64,000 nucleotides of DNA from Gerris lacustris (GCA_951217055.1 OX578277.1:13880411-13944410), one strand, 5' to 3'. Shown: positions 34,777-46,430, counted from the stretch's first letter. The notes: generated by a model not told the origin, from the letters alone. Translations and numbers: made by a program.

Positions 34777-35384
34777 AAATAAATGAATGTAATTTAACCT
34801 GGGCAAAGATGCCCGGTTATGAAAGCTTCCACTAATATAAGATAAAATGAGTGTGCACAGGAACTGTCGATAAAAAATGTTCAATGAACGTTATAGGACC
34901 AGTTAATCAGCTCAAATTGCAATTCTTATATTTTTTCTGCGCCCCAGCACATTTTGCATATCTTTTATATATAAAAGAACAAAGCTCTGTACAAAGGATC
35001 TCGGCCAAAACCGAATCTAAACCGTACCATCAATATGACACCGTGTATGGAGACGGTGAGGAAAGACAAATGAGCCCCAGATTAAAGGGGGTAGTTAAGG
35101 TTTTTGCTCTTCCTTTCGAGCGCCATGGGCGTTCGGTCCCCAGTACTTTTTAGTAACAGCAGAAATATGCTTTGTGTTTTTTTTTTTTGTTTTTTTTTTG
35201 GGGGGGAGGGGGCACACAAAATTTTGACAAAATGCAGTAGATCCAGTTTACAAAAATGTGATATATTTTTGTTATCTACTCTTTATATTTGATACCCCAC
35301 TCAAAATTATATATATAACAGCTGATAATTTTGAGATCGCTTTATTTATCCTGCGCCTTAAAAGTTCTAAATTCAATTTTTATG
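34777..35384. other. Unassigned sequence
   Basis: Open frames here have no domain. There is a T/G run at about 35176-35212. Confidence 0.35.
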
Positions 35385-35578
35385 TTTTTGGTAGTTTTCA
35401 TACTACGGAAAGTTAACTTTTAATTTAAATCAAATTATAATTATTATTAACTACGGGAAACAGACAGTGAAAAATACACTCCTGTGCCGGGATCAGGAGT
35501 GTATTTTTCACTGTCTGTTTCCCGTAGTTAATAATAATTATAATTTGATTTAAATTAAAAGTTCTTTAATACTGCAAA
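35385..35578. mobile_element. MITE family J, copy 2 (long hairpin)
   Basis: An AACTACGGGAAACAGACAGTG arm is followed by its exact inverse, with the centre at GTGCCGGGATC (about 35488). The outer part (GTAGTTTTCATACTACGG) matches family J copy 1, while the right outer end has decayed. The core differs from copy 1 in matching positions of both arms. Confidence 0.85.
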
Positions 35579-36550
35579 GTTTCATTTTTTTTATCTCTTC
35601 TGATTAAAAAGTTATTGGAACCGTACAGAGTGACAGACAGACACAGGAACTAAATTATAAGGATTTCTTTCTTTTTCAGGTTTTACTAACGAAACCCTAA
35701 AAACACTGCATATTTTAGCGCTTTATTAGTTGTGACAGTAGCATTTAGTCAGAGTAGTTCTGACAAGAGAATTCTAGTTTTGACCGATTTTAGTAACATA
35801 CCAATAAAGGTTATATACGTATAAAGGCGTTTAGACTGCGATAACTAGTAATTATTCCTATTATTTCCGATAATTACTCCTTGTGATTGAAACGTTGCGT
35901 CGACTGAACACTAAGGATATTTAGGTTAAATGGGAAATAGAGGAGTAAGATTGGTGTGGAGACAATCCAAAATTGATTTGGTTTCGGAATTCACTTAGAA
36001 GCTGATGAATTTCAAAGGATATTCTGGGAATAGAGGTGATCACCGTTCCTTTACAATGGCTGATTTCCAGTATTGTAATTGAGGATGCTTTAAATCAAAG
36101 AAATTGTGATTTTGCTTAATAAACCAAAATTAGTATTTATAATTATTATTTACAAAAGATTTATATCTATCAATTAGACATTATAACACTGTTTTCATAT
36201 TAAATTAATTTAATTTTAATTGGTATTATTCCTCATTAATTATCTCATCATGATATCTTATTCATTCTCATTAATAATATTGGGGTTTTCTCCAATTAAA
36301 TATTATATTATCTTAAAATTATTTGTAGAATAATATATTTGTTGATTTAAATTTGTATACAATTAATTGTGATTCACTGAAATTCCCATCTATTACTTTC
36401 TTATATATATAGTACACACGAACACACAAATAATTATATACTCTTTCAATTAGTGTGGCACATAGCTTCCTAGCGTTCTATATCTTAAATTTAACGATTT
36501 GATAATTTTACAACCAATTTTTGTTAACTTTATTTCATTTTTCCCCCGTT
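35579..36550. other. AT-rich unassigned sequence
   Basis: There is no gene. A family B end phrase (CAATTAGTGTGGCACATAGC) occurs at about 36450-36470 in reverse orientation. Confidence 0.4.
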
Positions 36551-36955
36551 TTGCTTCCGAGCTTACCGAAGGTAACGGAAGCATTGTGTTCACTTTTGAG
36601 AACGATAAACTTTTATGCCTCCGATTTTAAAAATTCCAAGACAGAAATCCGTTTCAGACATCAGGGAACATTTTTGGTCTCGTGTCTGTCTGTCTGTCTG
36701 TCGGTCTGTGTGTCCGCGAATTATGAAACGTGCGACGATAACTTGAGTAAATGTCGAGCGATTTTGATGAAATTTGGTAGACATGTTCATTTTACCAATG
36801 CTCAGGACGAGTTCGTTGGACTTGGACAACGTTATCCGTCCAAACGTTCACGAGCAACTCTCGCGTAAACGTGGACTTCAAATTTAAAATTGGAATTTTA
36901 GGTCAGGAAAAAATTCTAACTTCATCTATTCAATGAAACAAACATGCCCTTGAGG
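36551..36955 (+). repeat. Chimera of a family B head and a family F body
   Basis: 36551-36690 is the B head (GCTTCCGAGCTTACCGAAGG, then CAGACATCAGGGAACATTTT). It ends in a (TGTC)n tract at 36684-36712. From there the sequence follows family F in reverse orientation: GACGATAACTTGAGTAAA, ATGCTCAGG, GTTCGTTGGAC, ATCCGTCCAA, CTCGCGTAAACG and GGAATTTTAGG. The switch falls in the microsatellite. Confidence 0.7.
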
Positions 36956-37003
36956 CGTAGAACAACCTACTTCTTTTTTTTTTTACATATATCGCCAGTC
37001 ACC

Positions 37004-37006
<3 letters not shown>

Positions 37007-37094
<88 letters not shown>
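37007..37094. repeat. (AT)n microsatellite
   Basis: A dinucleotide run with one AA interruption, directly after an ACCCTGTATA transposon-end-like phrase. Confidence 0.95.
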
Positions 37095-37344
37095 TGCTTA
37101 ATCCTTCCTTTAAAATTGTTCAATGGGTTGAATGAACTGGATTACACATCAATCAATTCAAGAACATATCAATCAATTCTAGTGATTAACATGAGTCAGT
37201 GATTGGCACAATATTGCTAATTATAGCTATAATTATAGATCTCACCACCTTATACTACCTTTAACAATCTCCTCCCTCTCTCACCTTTAGTAATCACAAC
37301 CGTTTTAGGATGAAATTTGCTTTGGGTGGCAACAATTTGTGAGT

Positions 37345-37581
37345 TTAGCTTACAGAAAGAAAGTCTTGAAATAGCGCGTAAATTTAATATTAAAATTTTT
37401 GAAGTATTATGTGTTTTCCAAATGTCCAAATAAGAGGTTTTTAAAATTTGGATGATTTCGATTAATTTTGGTATACATGTTCAGAAAAATCAACCTTCCG
37501 GGCGAAATCAAGGAATTAATGTTGGGTATCAATTTAAGAGCGCGGCCACCCAAATATTCTAAACATCATAATTATCTTTAA
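37345..37581 (+). repeat. Dispersed repeat family A, copy 4, first part
   Basis: A diverged A copy: GAAAGTCTTGAAATAGCGCG, TTTTGGTATACATGTTCAG, GCGGCCACCC. The piggyBac-like element follows at once. More of family A appears at about 40155-40249 and 41442-41765. Confidence 0.55.
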
Positions 37582-38394
37582 CCTTTTCGCACCCGATTTT
37601 TTTCTGTTCATTGTAAAAAAAAATTCTTTTAGAGGGTCAATTCGTATTGACCCCTAGATGACTCAGTAATTTTTTCAAAATTTTTGGACCACCCGTTACT
37701 AAGATATGAAATGTCCATTATAGTGGACATCAGTGGCGCACCCACGGGGGGGGGCTGAAGGGGCTGAAGCCCCCCCCCCAGAGGACCCTAGACCAACTTA
37801 TATTAGGGCTGCGGTAGAAAAGAAAGATAATAAAAAAATGACAATTAATCAATAAAATTATTTTAAGTTTGAGTTAAAGATATATATATATTTTTTTTTT
37901 TTTGCCATCATAGGAATAGAAAGAATGATAAGATTAAAGTATTATTGCGAGCGGTGTCATACCTGTTGTCTTATCCAGGGAGAATAGAGCATGTGACACG
38001 GACACCCCCTGGCCCAACACTATCTTTATCTATGATACCATTATGATACCTTATTAGATTTTGGTTTGATATTGTTTTTTCTCCCCCTCTGTATAAAGAT
38101 ATGGATAAGATCCCTCGAAAAAAACCTTTATCAAAAAAGTTCATTTTAAATATAAAACAGATTTTTTGTAGGTTCCTCGGATTTTTTTCTCTCTTTTGTG
38201 TTAAATTCTAGTCACTAAAACAATAACAATTTGGTTTTTCAGTGGCGCACACACGGTGGGACTGAAGGGGTTAAAGCCCCCCCCCCCCCTCCCCCAGAAC
38301 CCCCAAGAAAATACACATAATTAAGAAAATACTATTTACTTTTACGAAATATACTCGCGAAGAAAACAAATTATGAGTTTTCTACTTCCTCATA

Positions 38395-39010
38395 TTATAA
38401 AGAAGAAGTATTGTGATGGCGCGAAAATTCGATTCTGTAAATCCATCAAAATCGAATTTTCATCACGTTTTGAGGTCCCCCTGAGTTCAAAAAAGTGTTT
38501 TTAAAAAAATGTCGGTTTTGTGGTCAGACGCGTGGAGCCTAAACTACGGGGCCGATTTTGACGAGATTTAGTATATACACATGCTCAGAAAAATCACACC
38601 CCAAGGTAAAATAGAGAAATTAATTTTGCTCCAAATTTAGGGGTGCTACCCCCAAAAACTCTGAAAAAACTTGAAAAAAATTATTTCTCGTAAACGATTT
38701 CGACGATTTTGATTAAAAAAATTGTAAAATGTAGTCCATTTAAATACGAATCTATAACGATAATAAGCCGTTTACCTGGGAAAATTCTAGTTCCTGAGAA
38801 AATAGCATTAAACCTGGTCGGAGAGAGGCCGGGTCCGATTTATTCTTGAGGAGAAGATATTTTTATTATAAATTTTGATAAAATATTAAATTTTAATAAT
38901 TATGTACCAACGAAAACTCGAACACTAGTAAATGGAAAACACTGAACTAAGTAATATTATATAAATTCGTATAAGAGAAATTTCGTCAGTTGTCTCGGAC
39001 CGATTTTTTT
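38395..39010 (+). repeat. Dispersed repeat family A, copy 3
   Basis: Full family A order inside the hAT element, from AAGTATTGTGATGGCGCG to GTCTCGGACCGATTTTTT. Near the start, about 25 bases (GATTCTGTAAATCCATCAAA...) form a small inversion with the neighbouring sequence. Confidence 0.75.
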
Positions 39011-39087
39011 AAAACTGGCTCATAGAAATATTAAGAAAGTTACGATTTAAATTTTACTACTTAATTTTTACTTTTTAATTTATATTA

Positions 39088-39160
39088 TTGCTAGGTTCGA
39101 ACAAGTGGTTCAACCTACCTGTTCGAGTAGAAAGTACTAGATTCCTACTACTACTTTTAA
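39088..39160 (-). mobile_element. SINE 3' fragment
   Basis: GCTAGGTTCGAACAAGTGG and the CTAGATTCCTACTACTACT tail match the tail end of the SINE at 48304-48594, in the opposite orientation. Only about 70 bases remain, followed by a C run of about 21. Confidence 0.65.
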
Positions 39161-39260
39161 CCCCCCCCCCCCCCCCCCCCCGGTCACAACTTGTACTTCT
39201 TTGAGTCTGGGTTAGCCCCCCCCCCCAGAAAAAAATCCTGGGTGCGCCACTGGTGGACAT

Positions 39261-40150
39261 TCAGACTCAACTGTAAGATCCCAGATGTATAAGTATAATT
39301 TGTCCACTACAGTGGACAGTTCAAACACTGTGATCACCATATCATGATCACTTTGATCATTTATAGCTTAAATGACTGATATACCAGATTACAGTGATTA
39401 TGATCAGTAAAATCACTATATTTGAACTCACCCTAAGGCTTATAAGTTCAATAAATGAATAAATAAAGCATTTATAAAAATCAAATATTTAATCATTATA
39501 ATATATGAATAATTTGCAATAAATCGAGTAAAATTAGAAATAATATTACATTTAAATTTTAATTGTAGAAATAATGAAAACAATTTCTACCTCTCTCAAG
39601 AATAGTAAAAAGTAAAGAATTTTTTAAAAAATTAAATTTTTAATAATAATAATTAAAGAAATATTTGCAATAAAACAATCTAATTCATCAAACTCACTTT
39701 CAAGTTCTAAATCATTACTTCATCTTGAACATATTACAAAACCAAATGTTACCGTAAAGTTCAAATGTCCAGTATACTGGACATCAAATTTTGACGATAA
39801 ATTATGTGCTGAATTCGATCATTTTTTGTGATTGAAAAATCATTATTTAACAAGTTCTAACTTTTATCTTTAAAAAAACAATCACTGCATAAAAGAAATA
39901 TTAACAATGTAAAACAAAAAACTGAAACATATATACATAACGCCATGTTGCTGGGATGAAAAACACTTGTCGAAATGATGTTTATCTAATAGTTACAATA
40001 ATTTTTGTTTACACTGATGAGTTAAAATCACTAAAGAAGGTATCAGGTTGGCCAAAAAGTAAAATAAAAATAAAGACAAATAACTTAATGTAGATTAAAA
40101 CTTGTCCTGAAAATGATGTCCAGTATACTGGACACCTGGAACGAAAGGGT
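39261..40150. other. Right part of the piggyBac-like element
   Basis: AT-rich, non-coding, with three of the four 18-base palindromes. GTGATCACCATATCATGATCAC at about 39330-39353 is another palindromic stretch. Confidence 0.45.
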
Positions 40151-40249
40151 TTAAAACACAACTGTCTACCGCCTAGTCTGTACAAACGCGTGGAGCCTGA
40201 ATTCAAGAAGTGAATTAAACTTTAAATTAGGGAGTGCCACTTCCCAAAT

Positions 40250-41440
40250 AAGTAAGGCGCGCTTCACGTAAGTACGTGGGGCGATAATCGTCGGTTTCTG
40301 TATACATTAAAGTTAAAACTATTAAGTGTTATATAATTACACTAATTTTAATAGTAATATTCTTTTTCCGTGGTAGGCTGTGAAATAGTAACTTTAGAGC
40401 CTAAAAAACATAGCTAAAATCCATTTTTTCATTACGTGGACTTAAAAAATCTTTTTATTACTCCTAGCTGTAAAGAAAAAATCTTTTACGTCCTAGGCAC
40501 TAAAAGATTTTTTCTTTACGGCGGGTAGTTGTCAAAACTTCCGTTAGTAGTGCTGCAGTCTTTGTAGAAATGCTTCTAGTACGATAAAAATCCGCTAGAT
40601 GTCAATGCGTTTTGTTTATCTTTTCTTATAGTGTAACCTCATTTTAAGGTTTCTCTTTTTAAGTCTTAAGTATGTACTAATATTTGTTATTATTACATAT
40701 TGATTAGTGATTAATATTTAATGTTTTTTCATTGTCTGCTACCTCGGAAAAAATAGCATATGCTACGCGACTTTGAAGTGTTTTTTCTTTACCTTGGCAA
40801 TATTTACTGTCTCGCTTCGCTCGACAGTAAATGTAATTGCCGCGGTAAAGAAAAAACTCACTTCACAGCCTTGTAACATAATATACTATTTTCTATTCTT
40901 CACGACCTTTAAATTGATGTATAACATGTTATGGTAACTAAAACAATGTTTAGTCGCCCGCCATATTGCCCGCCATCTTAATATATTACGTGTGAAATTT
41001 TAATAGTTGCTTATTCTTTTTCTTTATTTCAAAACCTTTAAATTGATATTTTACATGTCATGGTGACTAAAAACTTGTTTTTATACACCCGCCATACTGG
41101 CCGCCATCTTGAAACTTTTAAGTGTAAAATTTTAATGATTGCATATACTTTTTCTACATTTCAAGACCTTTAAATTGATGTATAACATGTCATAGTTACT
41201 ATGAATTTCTTTTAGTCGCCCACCATATTGGCAGCCATCTTGAAAATATGAAGTGTGAAAAATCCAAAATGTGTCCAGTTGTCTCAAATGCCGAGATGCA
41301 CCTGTGTGCCGAAGTTCATGTTCCTAGCTATAGTAGTTTATGAATTGAAACAAGCAACGGACAGACACCAACGGACAGACAGACAGACAGACAGAACCGT
41401 TATATAAGGTTTCTTTTTGTACATTGTACAGAAACCTAAA
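40250..41440 (+). mobile_element. Family D element, copy 1
   Basis: It starts AAGTAAGGCGCGCTTCACGT and ends with (GACA)n, CCGTTATATAAGG and a hairpin made of GGTTTC and GAAACC around TGTACATTGTACA. It is inserted in family A copy 4 between the CCCAAAT and AACTCT blocks that are adjacent in other A copies. The body has about three tandem units of roughly 145-155 bases, each with CGCCATATTGGCCGCCATCTT. A family C copy is nested at 40371-40893. Confidence 0.75.
40371..40893 (+). repeat. Dispersed repeat family C, copy 2
   Basis: It runs from CCGTGGTAGGCTGTGAAATA to CAGCCTTGTAACATAATATA. It contains a strong hairpin (GGCAATATTTACTGTC, loop with TCGCTTCGCTC, GACAGTAAATGTAATTGCC) and a second around CGTCCTAGGCAC flanked by AAAATCTTTTA-type arms. 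It interrupts family D copy 1, since D copy 2 lacks it. Confidence 0.8.
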
Positions 41441-41441
41441 A

Positions 41442-41765
41442 CTCTAGAAAAAAATAATCTGAAAAACGCTTCCGTCAATTTTGATTTAAAAAAAAGAAGA
41501 AAAATCTATGATGTAGTCTATTTTAATAAGAATCTAACCGTGTATGTGGTTTTCTGTAAACAAATCTAGTTGATTAAACAAATTGATTGTAAAATGATGA
41601 AAGGTCGGGTTCGATTCACTGTCAGTGAGGAATAATTTTACTTTTAATTAGGATAAAATATTCAGTAACAATTCAATGAAACAGCCAAAACAAATTGAAA
41701 ACACCAGACGAACTAATTATGTACTCCTAAGTGAGAAATTTCAGTAAGAGTGGTATCGGGTGACA
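41442..41765 (+). repeat. Dispersed repeat family A, copy 4, later part
   Basis: It carries the CTGAAAAACGCTTCCG, GTCGGGTTCGATTC and AAAACACCAGACGAACTAATT blocks, which continue family A after the D insertion. Confidence 0.6.
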
Positions 41766-42573
41766 AATTTTAGGTTTCTCTACAAAGTAAAAAAAGGAAA
41801 CCTTATATAACGGCTCTGTCTGTCTGTCTATCTGTCTCTCTGTCTGTTGGTGTCTGTCCGTTGCTTGTTTCAATTCATAAACTACTATAGCTAGGAACAT
41901 GAAATTCGGCACACAGGTGCATCTCGGCATTTGAGACAACTGGACTCATTTTGAATTTTCACACTTAATATTTTCAAGATGGCGGCCAATATGGCGGGCG
42001 ACTAAAAAACAAGTTTTTAGTCACCTTGACATGTTATATATCAATTTAAAGGTCTTGAAATGAAAAAAAAAGAATATGCAACTATTAAAATTTCACAAGC
42101 AATATTTTTAAGATGGCGGCCAATATGGCGGCCGACTAATAAAAGTTCACAATAACTATGCCATGTTATACATCAATTTAAAGGTCTTGAAGTGTAGAAA
42201 AAGAATATGCAATCATTAAAATTTTACACTTAAAATTTTCAAGATGGCAGCCAATATAGCGGGTGAATAAAAACAAGTTTTTAGTCACCATGACATGTTA
42301 TTTAACAATTTAAAGGTCTTGAAATGAAGAAAAAGAATATGCAACTATTAAAATTTCACACGCGATATTTTTAAGATGGCGGGCAATATGGCGGGCGACT
42401 AAAAAACGTTTTTAGTAACTATGACATGTTATACATCAACTTAAAGGTCTTGAAAAGTAGTAAAAGAATATTACTATCAAAATTAGTGTAATTATATTAT
42501 ACTTAATAATTTTAACTTTAGTGTACAGAAACCGGCGATTATCGCCCCACGTACGTACGTGAAGCGCGCCTTA
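41766..42573 (-). mobile_element. Family D element, copy 2 (reverse)
   Basis: Reverse of copy 1: GGTTTCTCTACAAAGTAAAA, CCTTATATAACGG, (CTGT)n, four or so tandem units with AAGATGGCGGCCAATATGGC, and the end ACGTGAAGCGCGCCTTACTT. With copy 1 it forms an inverted pair of 2.3 kb around the family A segment. The AAGATGGCGGC core equals the consensus bound by the YY1/Pho zinc-finger proteins. Confidence 0.75.
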
Positions 42574-42788
42574 CTTGTTTCATTTATAAGCTGAGCAAAT
42601 GGTTTGTGAAGAGGTATGTACGTAAAAAAAAATTATATAAATATATATGTCAATTAAAATTCAGCTCATTTTGCAAACTAAAAATATGGGGTTTCCTAAA
42701 AAACCATCTAATGTAAGTGAATTTAAAAATTCTCTCTCTACAAAATATACACTACTACAAATTTACTTAAAATTCATGCTTTACTAAC

Positions 42789-42902
<114 letters not shown>

Positions 42903-43915
42903 AAATGTACAAAGTTTTTATTTAATCACTTTTTGAAATTTCTTCGGCCAAAACCAACGAAAGGAGAATTTGCAGAAAGGAAAAAAGGTCAAATTAAATT
43001 TCTAAACAAAGATTTAATAATCGTTATGACACCTTTATTTATAAATAAATAAATAAGGAGCTAGGTTTTTTTTTCAGTGTTATGAGTGGTAGATCTTTAT
43101 TTTTTATTTTTTTTTTTTTATTCTCTATATTTTCCTTTGTATATTTTATTGTTAATTTTTATCCTTCACTCTTTTTCTTCCGTTCTAATCTTATTATCAT
43201 TTTATTCTTTTCAAATGTTTGTCATAATTTATCCAGGAGATATAATGACATCCTCTTCCCTTTTCCGAGCATTTTAATTATAGGAACCTTCCTCTTTTTT
43301 TTCATTCCCCCTCCCCTCGTTTTATCTCTTTAAAAAATGTTATACTTCACCCTGTTACGTCATTTGTATTTTCGAGAAATGATGAACAGATAAATATGTT
43401 TTTTTTCATTGTAATTTTTCTTGGAAAGTTTAATTTCAGGCTATATTTTTTTTTATATAATTTTGAGTTGTTGTTTTTAAAAATATTTTATCTACTCACA
43501 GCAGCAAAATTAAGCATTACTTAACTGTTTTTAGGCTGGAAAGTGCTATTTTGCTGATTACACATTAAAATATTAAAAACAGGCAGGAAGTAATGGAAAC
43601 AGTCAGGGAAATATTTCCCTGCCCAGGCAGGAAAAGTACAGTGTTTATCAGTGCGTGTCATAACATCTATATTTGTTTATGTTTAGTTCTTATATTAATT
43701 TGTGTTGACTACTGCATCGTTTCGTTGAGTTATTCGCTGACAGAAAGCAGCTCTTCAAGAGAAAACCCCACTATGCAATATCACCTACACCTATGCCATA
43801 TTAGGGCCATATTAGGTGCCTTGACCCTAATATGGCATACATAGTAACCTCTTTTCTTCAAACATGTTAGCTGAATTATGCTAACTAGATTATAAAGATC
43901 TGAAGTTGAATATTG
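42903..43915. other. Unassigned sequence with a hairpin
   Basis: T-rich, with no gene. ATGCCATATTAGGG (about 43793) and CCCTAATATGGCAT (about 43826) form a hairpin with an 18-base loop. Before it stands the palindromic stretch CAGGGAAATATTTCCCTG (43602-43620). Confidence 0.5.
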
Positions 43916-44437
43916 TTTTTCCGTGGTAGGCTGTGAAATAGTAACTTTAGAGCCCAAAAAACATAGCTAAAATCCATTTTTTCATTACGTGGACTTAAAA
44001 AATCTTTTCATTACTCCTAGCTGTAAAGAAAATTTTTTTACGTCCTAGGACGAAAAAAGTTTTTATTGTACTGCTGGCAGTTGTCAAAACTTCCGTTAGT
44101 AGCGCTGCAGTCTTTGTAGAAATGCTTAGTACGACTTAATTCCGCTAGATGTCAATGCGTTTTATTTATCTTTTCTTATAGTGTAACCTCTTTAAGGCTT
44201 TTTTTAAGTCTTAAGTAGGTACTAATATTTGTTATTATTATATATTGATTATTGATTAATATTTAATGTTTTTTCATTGTCTTCTACCACGGAAAAAATA
44301 GCATATGCTACACGACTGTGAAGTGGTTTTTCTTTACCTTGGCAATATTTACTGGCTCGCTCCGCTCGACAGTAAATGTAATTGCCACGGTAAAGAAAAA
44401 ACTCACTTCACAGCCTAGTAACATAATATACTATTTT
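43916..44437 (+). repeat. Dispersed repeat family C, copy 3
   Basis: The same order as copy 2, with slightly different internal hairpins (for example GTCCTAGGACGAAAAAAG). It lies head-to-tail with copy 4. Confidence 0.8.
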
Positions 44438-44962
44438 CCGTGGTAGGCTGTGAAATAGTAACTTTAGAGCCTAAAAAACATAGCTAAAATCCATTTTTTC
44501 ATTACGTGGACTTAAAAAATCTTTTCATTACTCCTAGCTGTAAAGAAAAAATCTTTTACGTCCTAGGCACTAAAAGATTTTTTCTTTACGGCGGGTAGTT
44601 GTCAAAACTTCCGTTAGTAGTGCTGCAGTCTTTGTAGAAATGCTTCTAGTACGATAAAAATCCGCTAGATGTCAATGCGTTTTGTTTATCTTTTCTTATA
44701 GTGTAACCTCATTTTAAGGTTTCTTTTTTTAAGTCTTAAGTATGTACTAATATTTGTTATTATTATATATTGATTAGTGATTAATATTTAATGTTTTTTC
44801 ATTGTCTGCTACCTCGGAAAAAATAGTATATGCTACGCGACTTTGAAGTGTTTTTTCTTTACCTTGGCAATATTTACTGTCTCGCTTCGCTCGACAGTAA
44901 ATGTAATTGCCGCGGTAAAGAAAAAACTCACATCACAGCCTTGTAACATAATATACTATTCT
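44438..44962 (+). repeat. Dispersed repeat family C, copy 4
   Basis: Directly follows copy 3 with no spacer (ATACTATTTTCCGTGGTAGG). It is closer in sequence to copy 2 (40371) than to its neighbour, so the pair arose by a second insertion into the end of the first rather than by local duplication. Confidence 0.8.
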
Positions 44963-45785
44963 ACGGAAACAACAGAGTATAGCACATTACGCGTCTAGTG
45001 CGGAAAGTAGCATTTTGCATGATAGTGTGGATTTGCACCCGAGCGATACCGAGGGTAGTAAAACCACACGAGCAAAGCAAATATTCATTTTTATGTCCGA
45101 AGAAACCCTTTTAGCAGGTTGCTAGAAATTAACGGTATGTTTTAAAATAGGAAATATAATTGTTTAAACGAATTTGACATTATTCCTATACATATACGAA
45201 TATATTCTGTTGAATTTATCCAGAATATGTTCAAGTGGACATTCAGATAAAAGTTTTGGAGGATTTGTTTGGAACACGATCGAAGCTTATGGGACTTTAC
45301 TTTGTAAGAGTTTTCTTAGTAAGTCTTTAAATTCATCTAAGTCAAAGTTACCATCCGCAGTACCATTGGGCTTATATTATCATAAGTAAACTGCTGAAAA
45401 ATATTTGAAGGATTAAGCAAGGATTTTAAGTAGTTGAGGCAAGCCGTCGGAATGTCTGCATCCAGAATTTTTTAATTACTATACTAGTTTAGTAGTTTAG
45501 TGCATCCCAAAATTGTTTAGAATCATTAGTAGATGATAATTTCTGTCACTATAAACTTGTACTTACATTTGTAGAAAATGAGGGCAGGGCTACAAAAGGA
45601 AAATAATGGTATGGTTGAGAAAGGAGAATGGAACCCACGTGTAAGTGCCGGCACGAGAGCATATAACATTAAATACTTTAAGATTAATGGTCACTGCGTG
45701 GTTAACAGTTAACAAGTTCCGAATGCAACTGGTCACGTCTCCTTGAGATGCGACCAGTCTTCTTATATCACTAGCGTGTATATTA
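44963..45785. other. Unassigned sequence
   Basis: 44980-45075 matches 22235-22330 (CATTACGCGTCTAGTGCGG, GGTAGTAAAACCACACGAGC), a dispersed element end. No gene is seen in the rest. Confidence 0.4.
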
Positions 45786-46430
45786 CAGCACTGTAAAATG
45801 TTTTATCTCCAGTAGGGAGAAAAAGTTATGATTTTGATTTAGTTATAAAGTAAGTCTTTTCTTCCCTGAACTCAAAAAGTAGGGAGAAAAAGTAAAAGTA
45901 GGGCGAAAAAGTAAAGTAGGGTGAAAAAGTAAAGATTGCAACTTAATTATTTTATAAATAGTAGAAAATGATCGGCTAATGTAATGAAGTAGTTGAAATC
46001 AGGTTGGCAACACTGCTTTTTCGACCATGTTTATCTTTGTTTATAACCTGCATCTAAATAACCTTCTATTTGAGTTTAATTCCAATTCTTATTTGTTTTT
46101 AATATTTAATCTCTTATATCTGCTATTAAAAGTGCTAATAATTATTGTTATTTATTAAAATAATAAATAAAACTGTGCAATGGACGAAAATTTGTATTTT
46201 CTCCCTACTGGAGATAAAATATTGTATGTACCTCGTGACTAAAGTGCCATTATTCCCCTCGCGATAATTATCTACTTAGCTAATCAGCGTTATTTTAAAG
46301 AGTCTAATTCCCTCGGCTTCGCCTCGGGATTTAGGGACCATGGTTCCTTCGGCTTCGTCTGAAGAACCAACTTTTTCGCTCAGGGAAAATGGCTTACTTT
46401 ACTCCCTAGGTGCATAAATAACTATTGTAG
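45786..46430. repeat. Dispersed repeat family G, copy 2
   Basis: TTTTATCTCCAGTAGGGAG at about 45800 and CTCCCTACTGGAGATAAAAT at about 46200 are perfect inverses. The following GATAATTATC ... CTTCGCCTC ... CTTTACTCCCTAGGTGC part continues as in copy 1. Confidence 0.75.

Larger units (their letters stand above)
37731..39252. mobile_element. hAT-like element with CAGTGGCGCACCCA ends
   Basis: CAGTGGCGCACCCA at the left is mirrored by TGGGTGCGCCACTG at the right. Eight bases, GTGGACAT, are duplicated exactly on both sides (37723-37730 and 39253-39260), as hAT-type transposases do. Long C or G runs stand just inside both ends. A second left end (CAGTGGCGCACACACGG) at 38240 shows that another copy, or an internal duplication, is nested in it. 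There is no transposase gene. Confidence 0.85.
37582..40150. mobile_element. piggyBac-like element, non-autonomous, with nested hAT
   Basis: It is bordered by TTAA (37578-37581 and 40151-40154), the piggyBac target. The ends CCTTTTCGCACC and GGAACGAAAGGGT are imperfect inverses. Near both ends lie copies of an 18-base palindrome: 37712-37729, 39301-39318, 39766-39783 and 40117-40134, the last two being exactly TGTCCAGTATACTGGACA. These may be transposase binding sites. Without the nested hAT the element would be about 1.04 kb. No transposase frame is seen. Confidence 0.65.
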
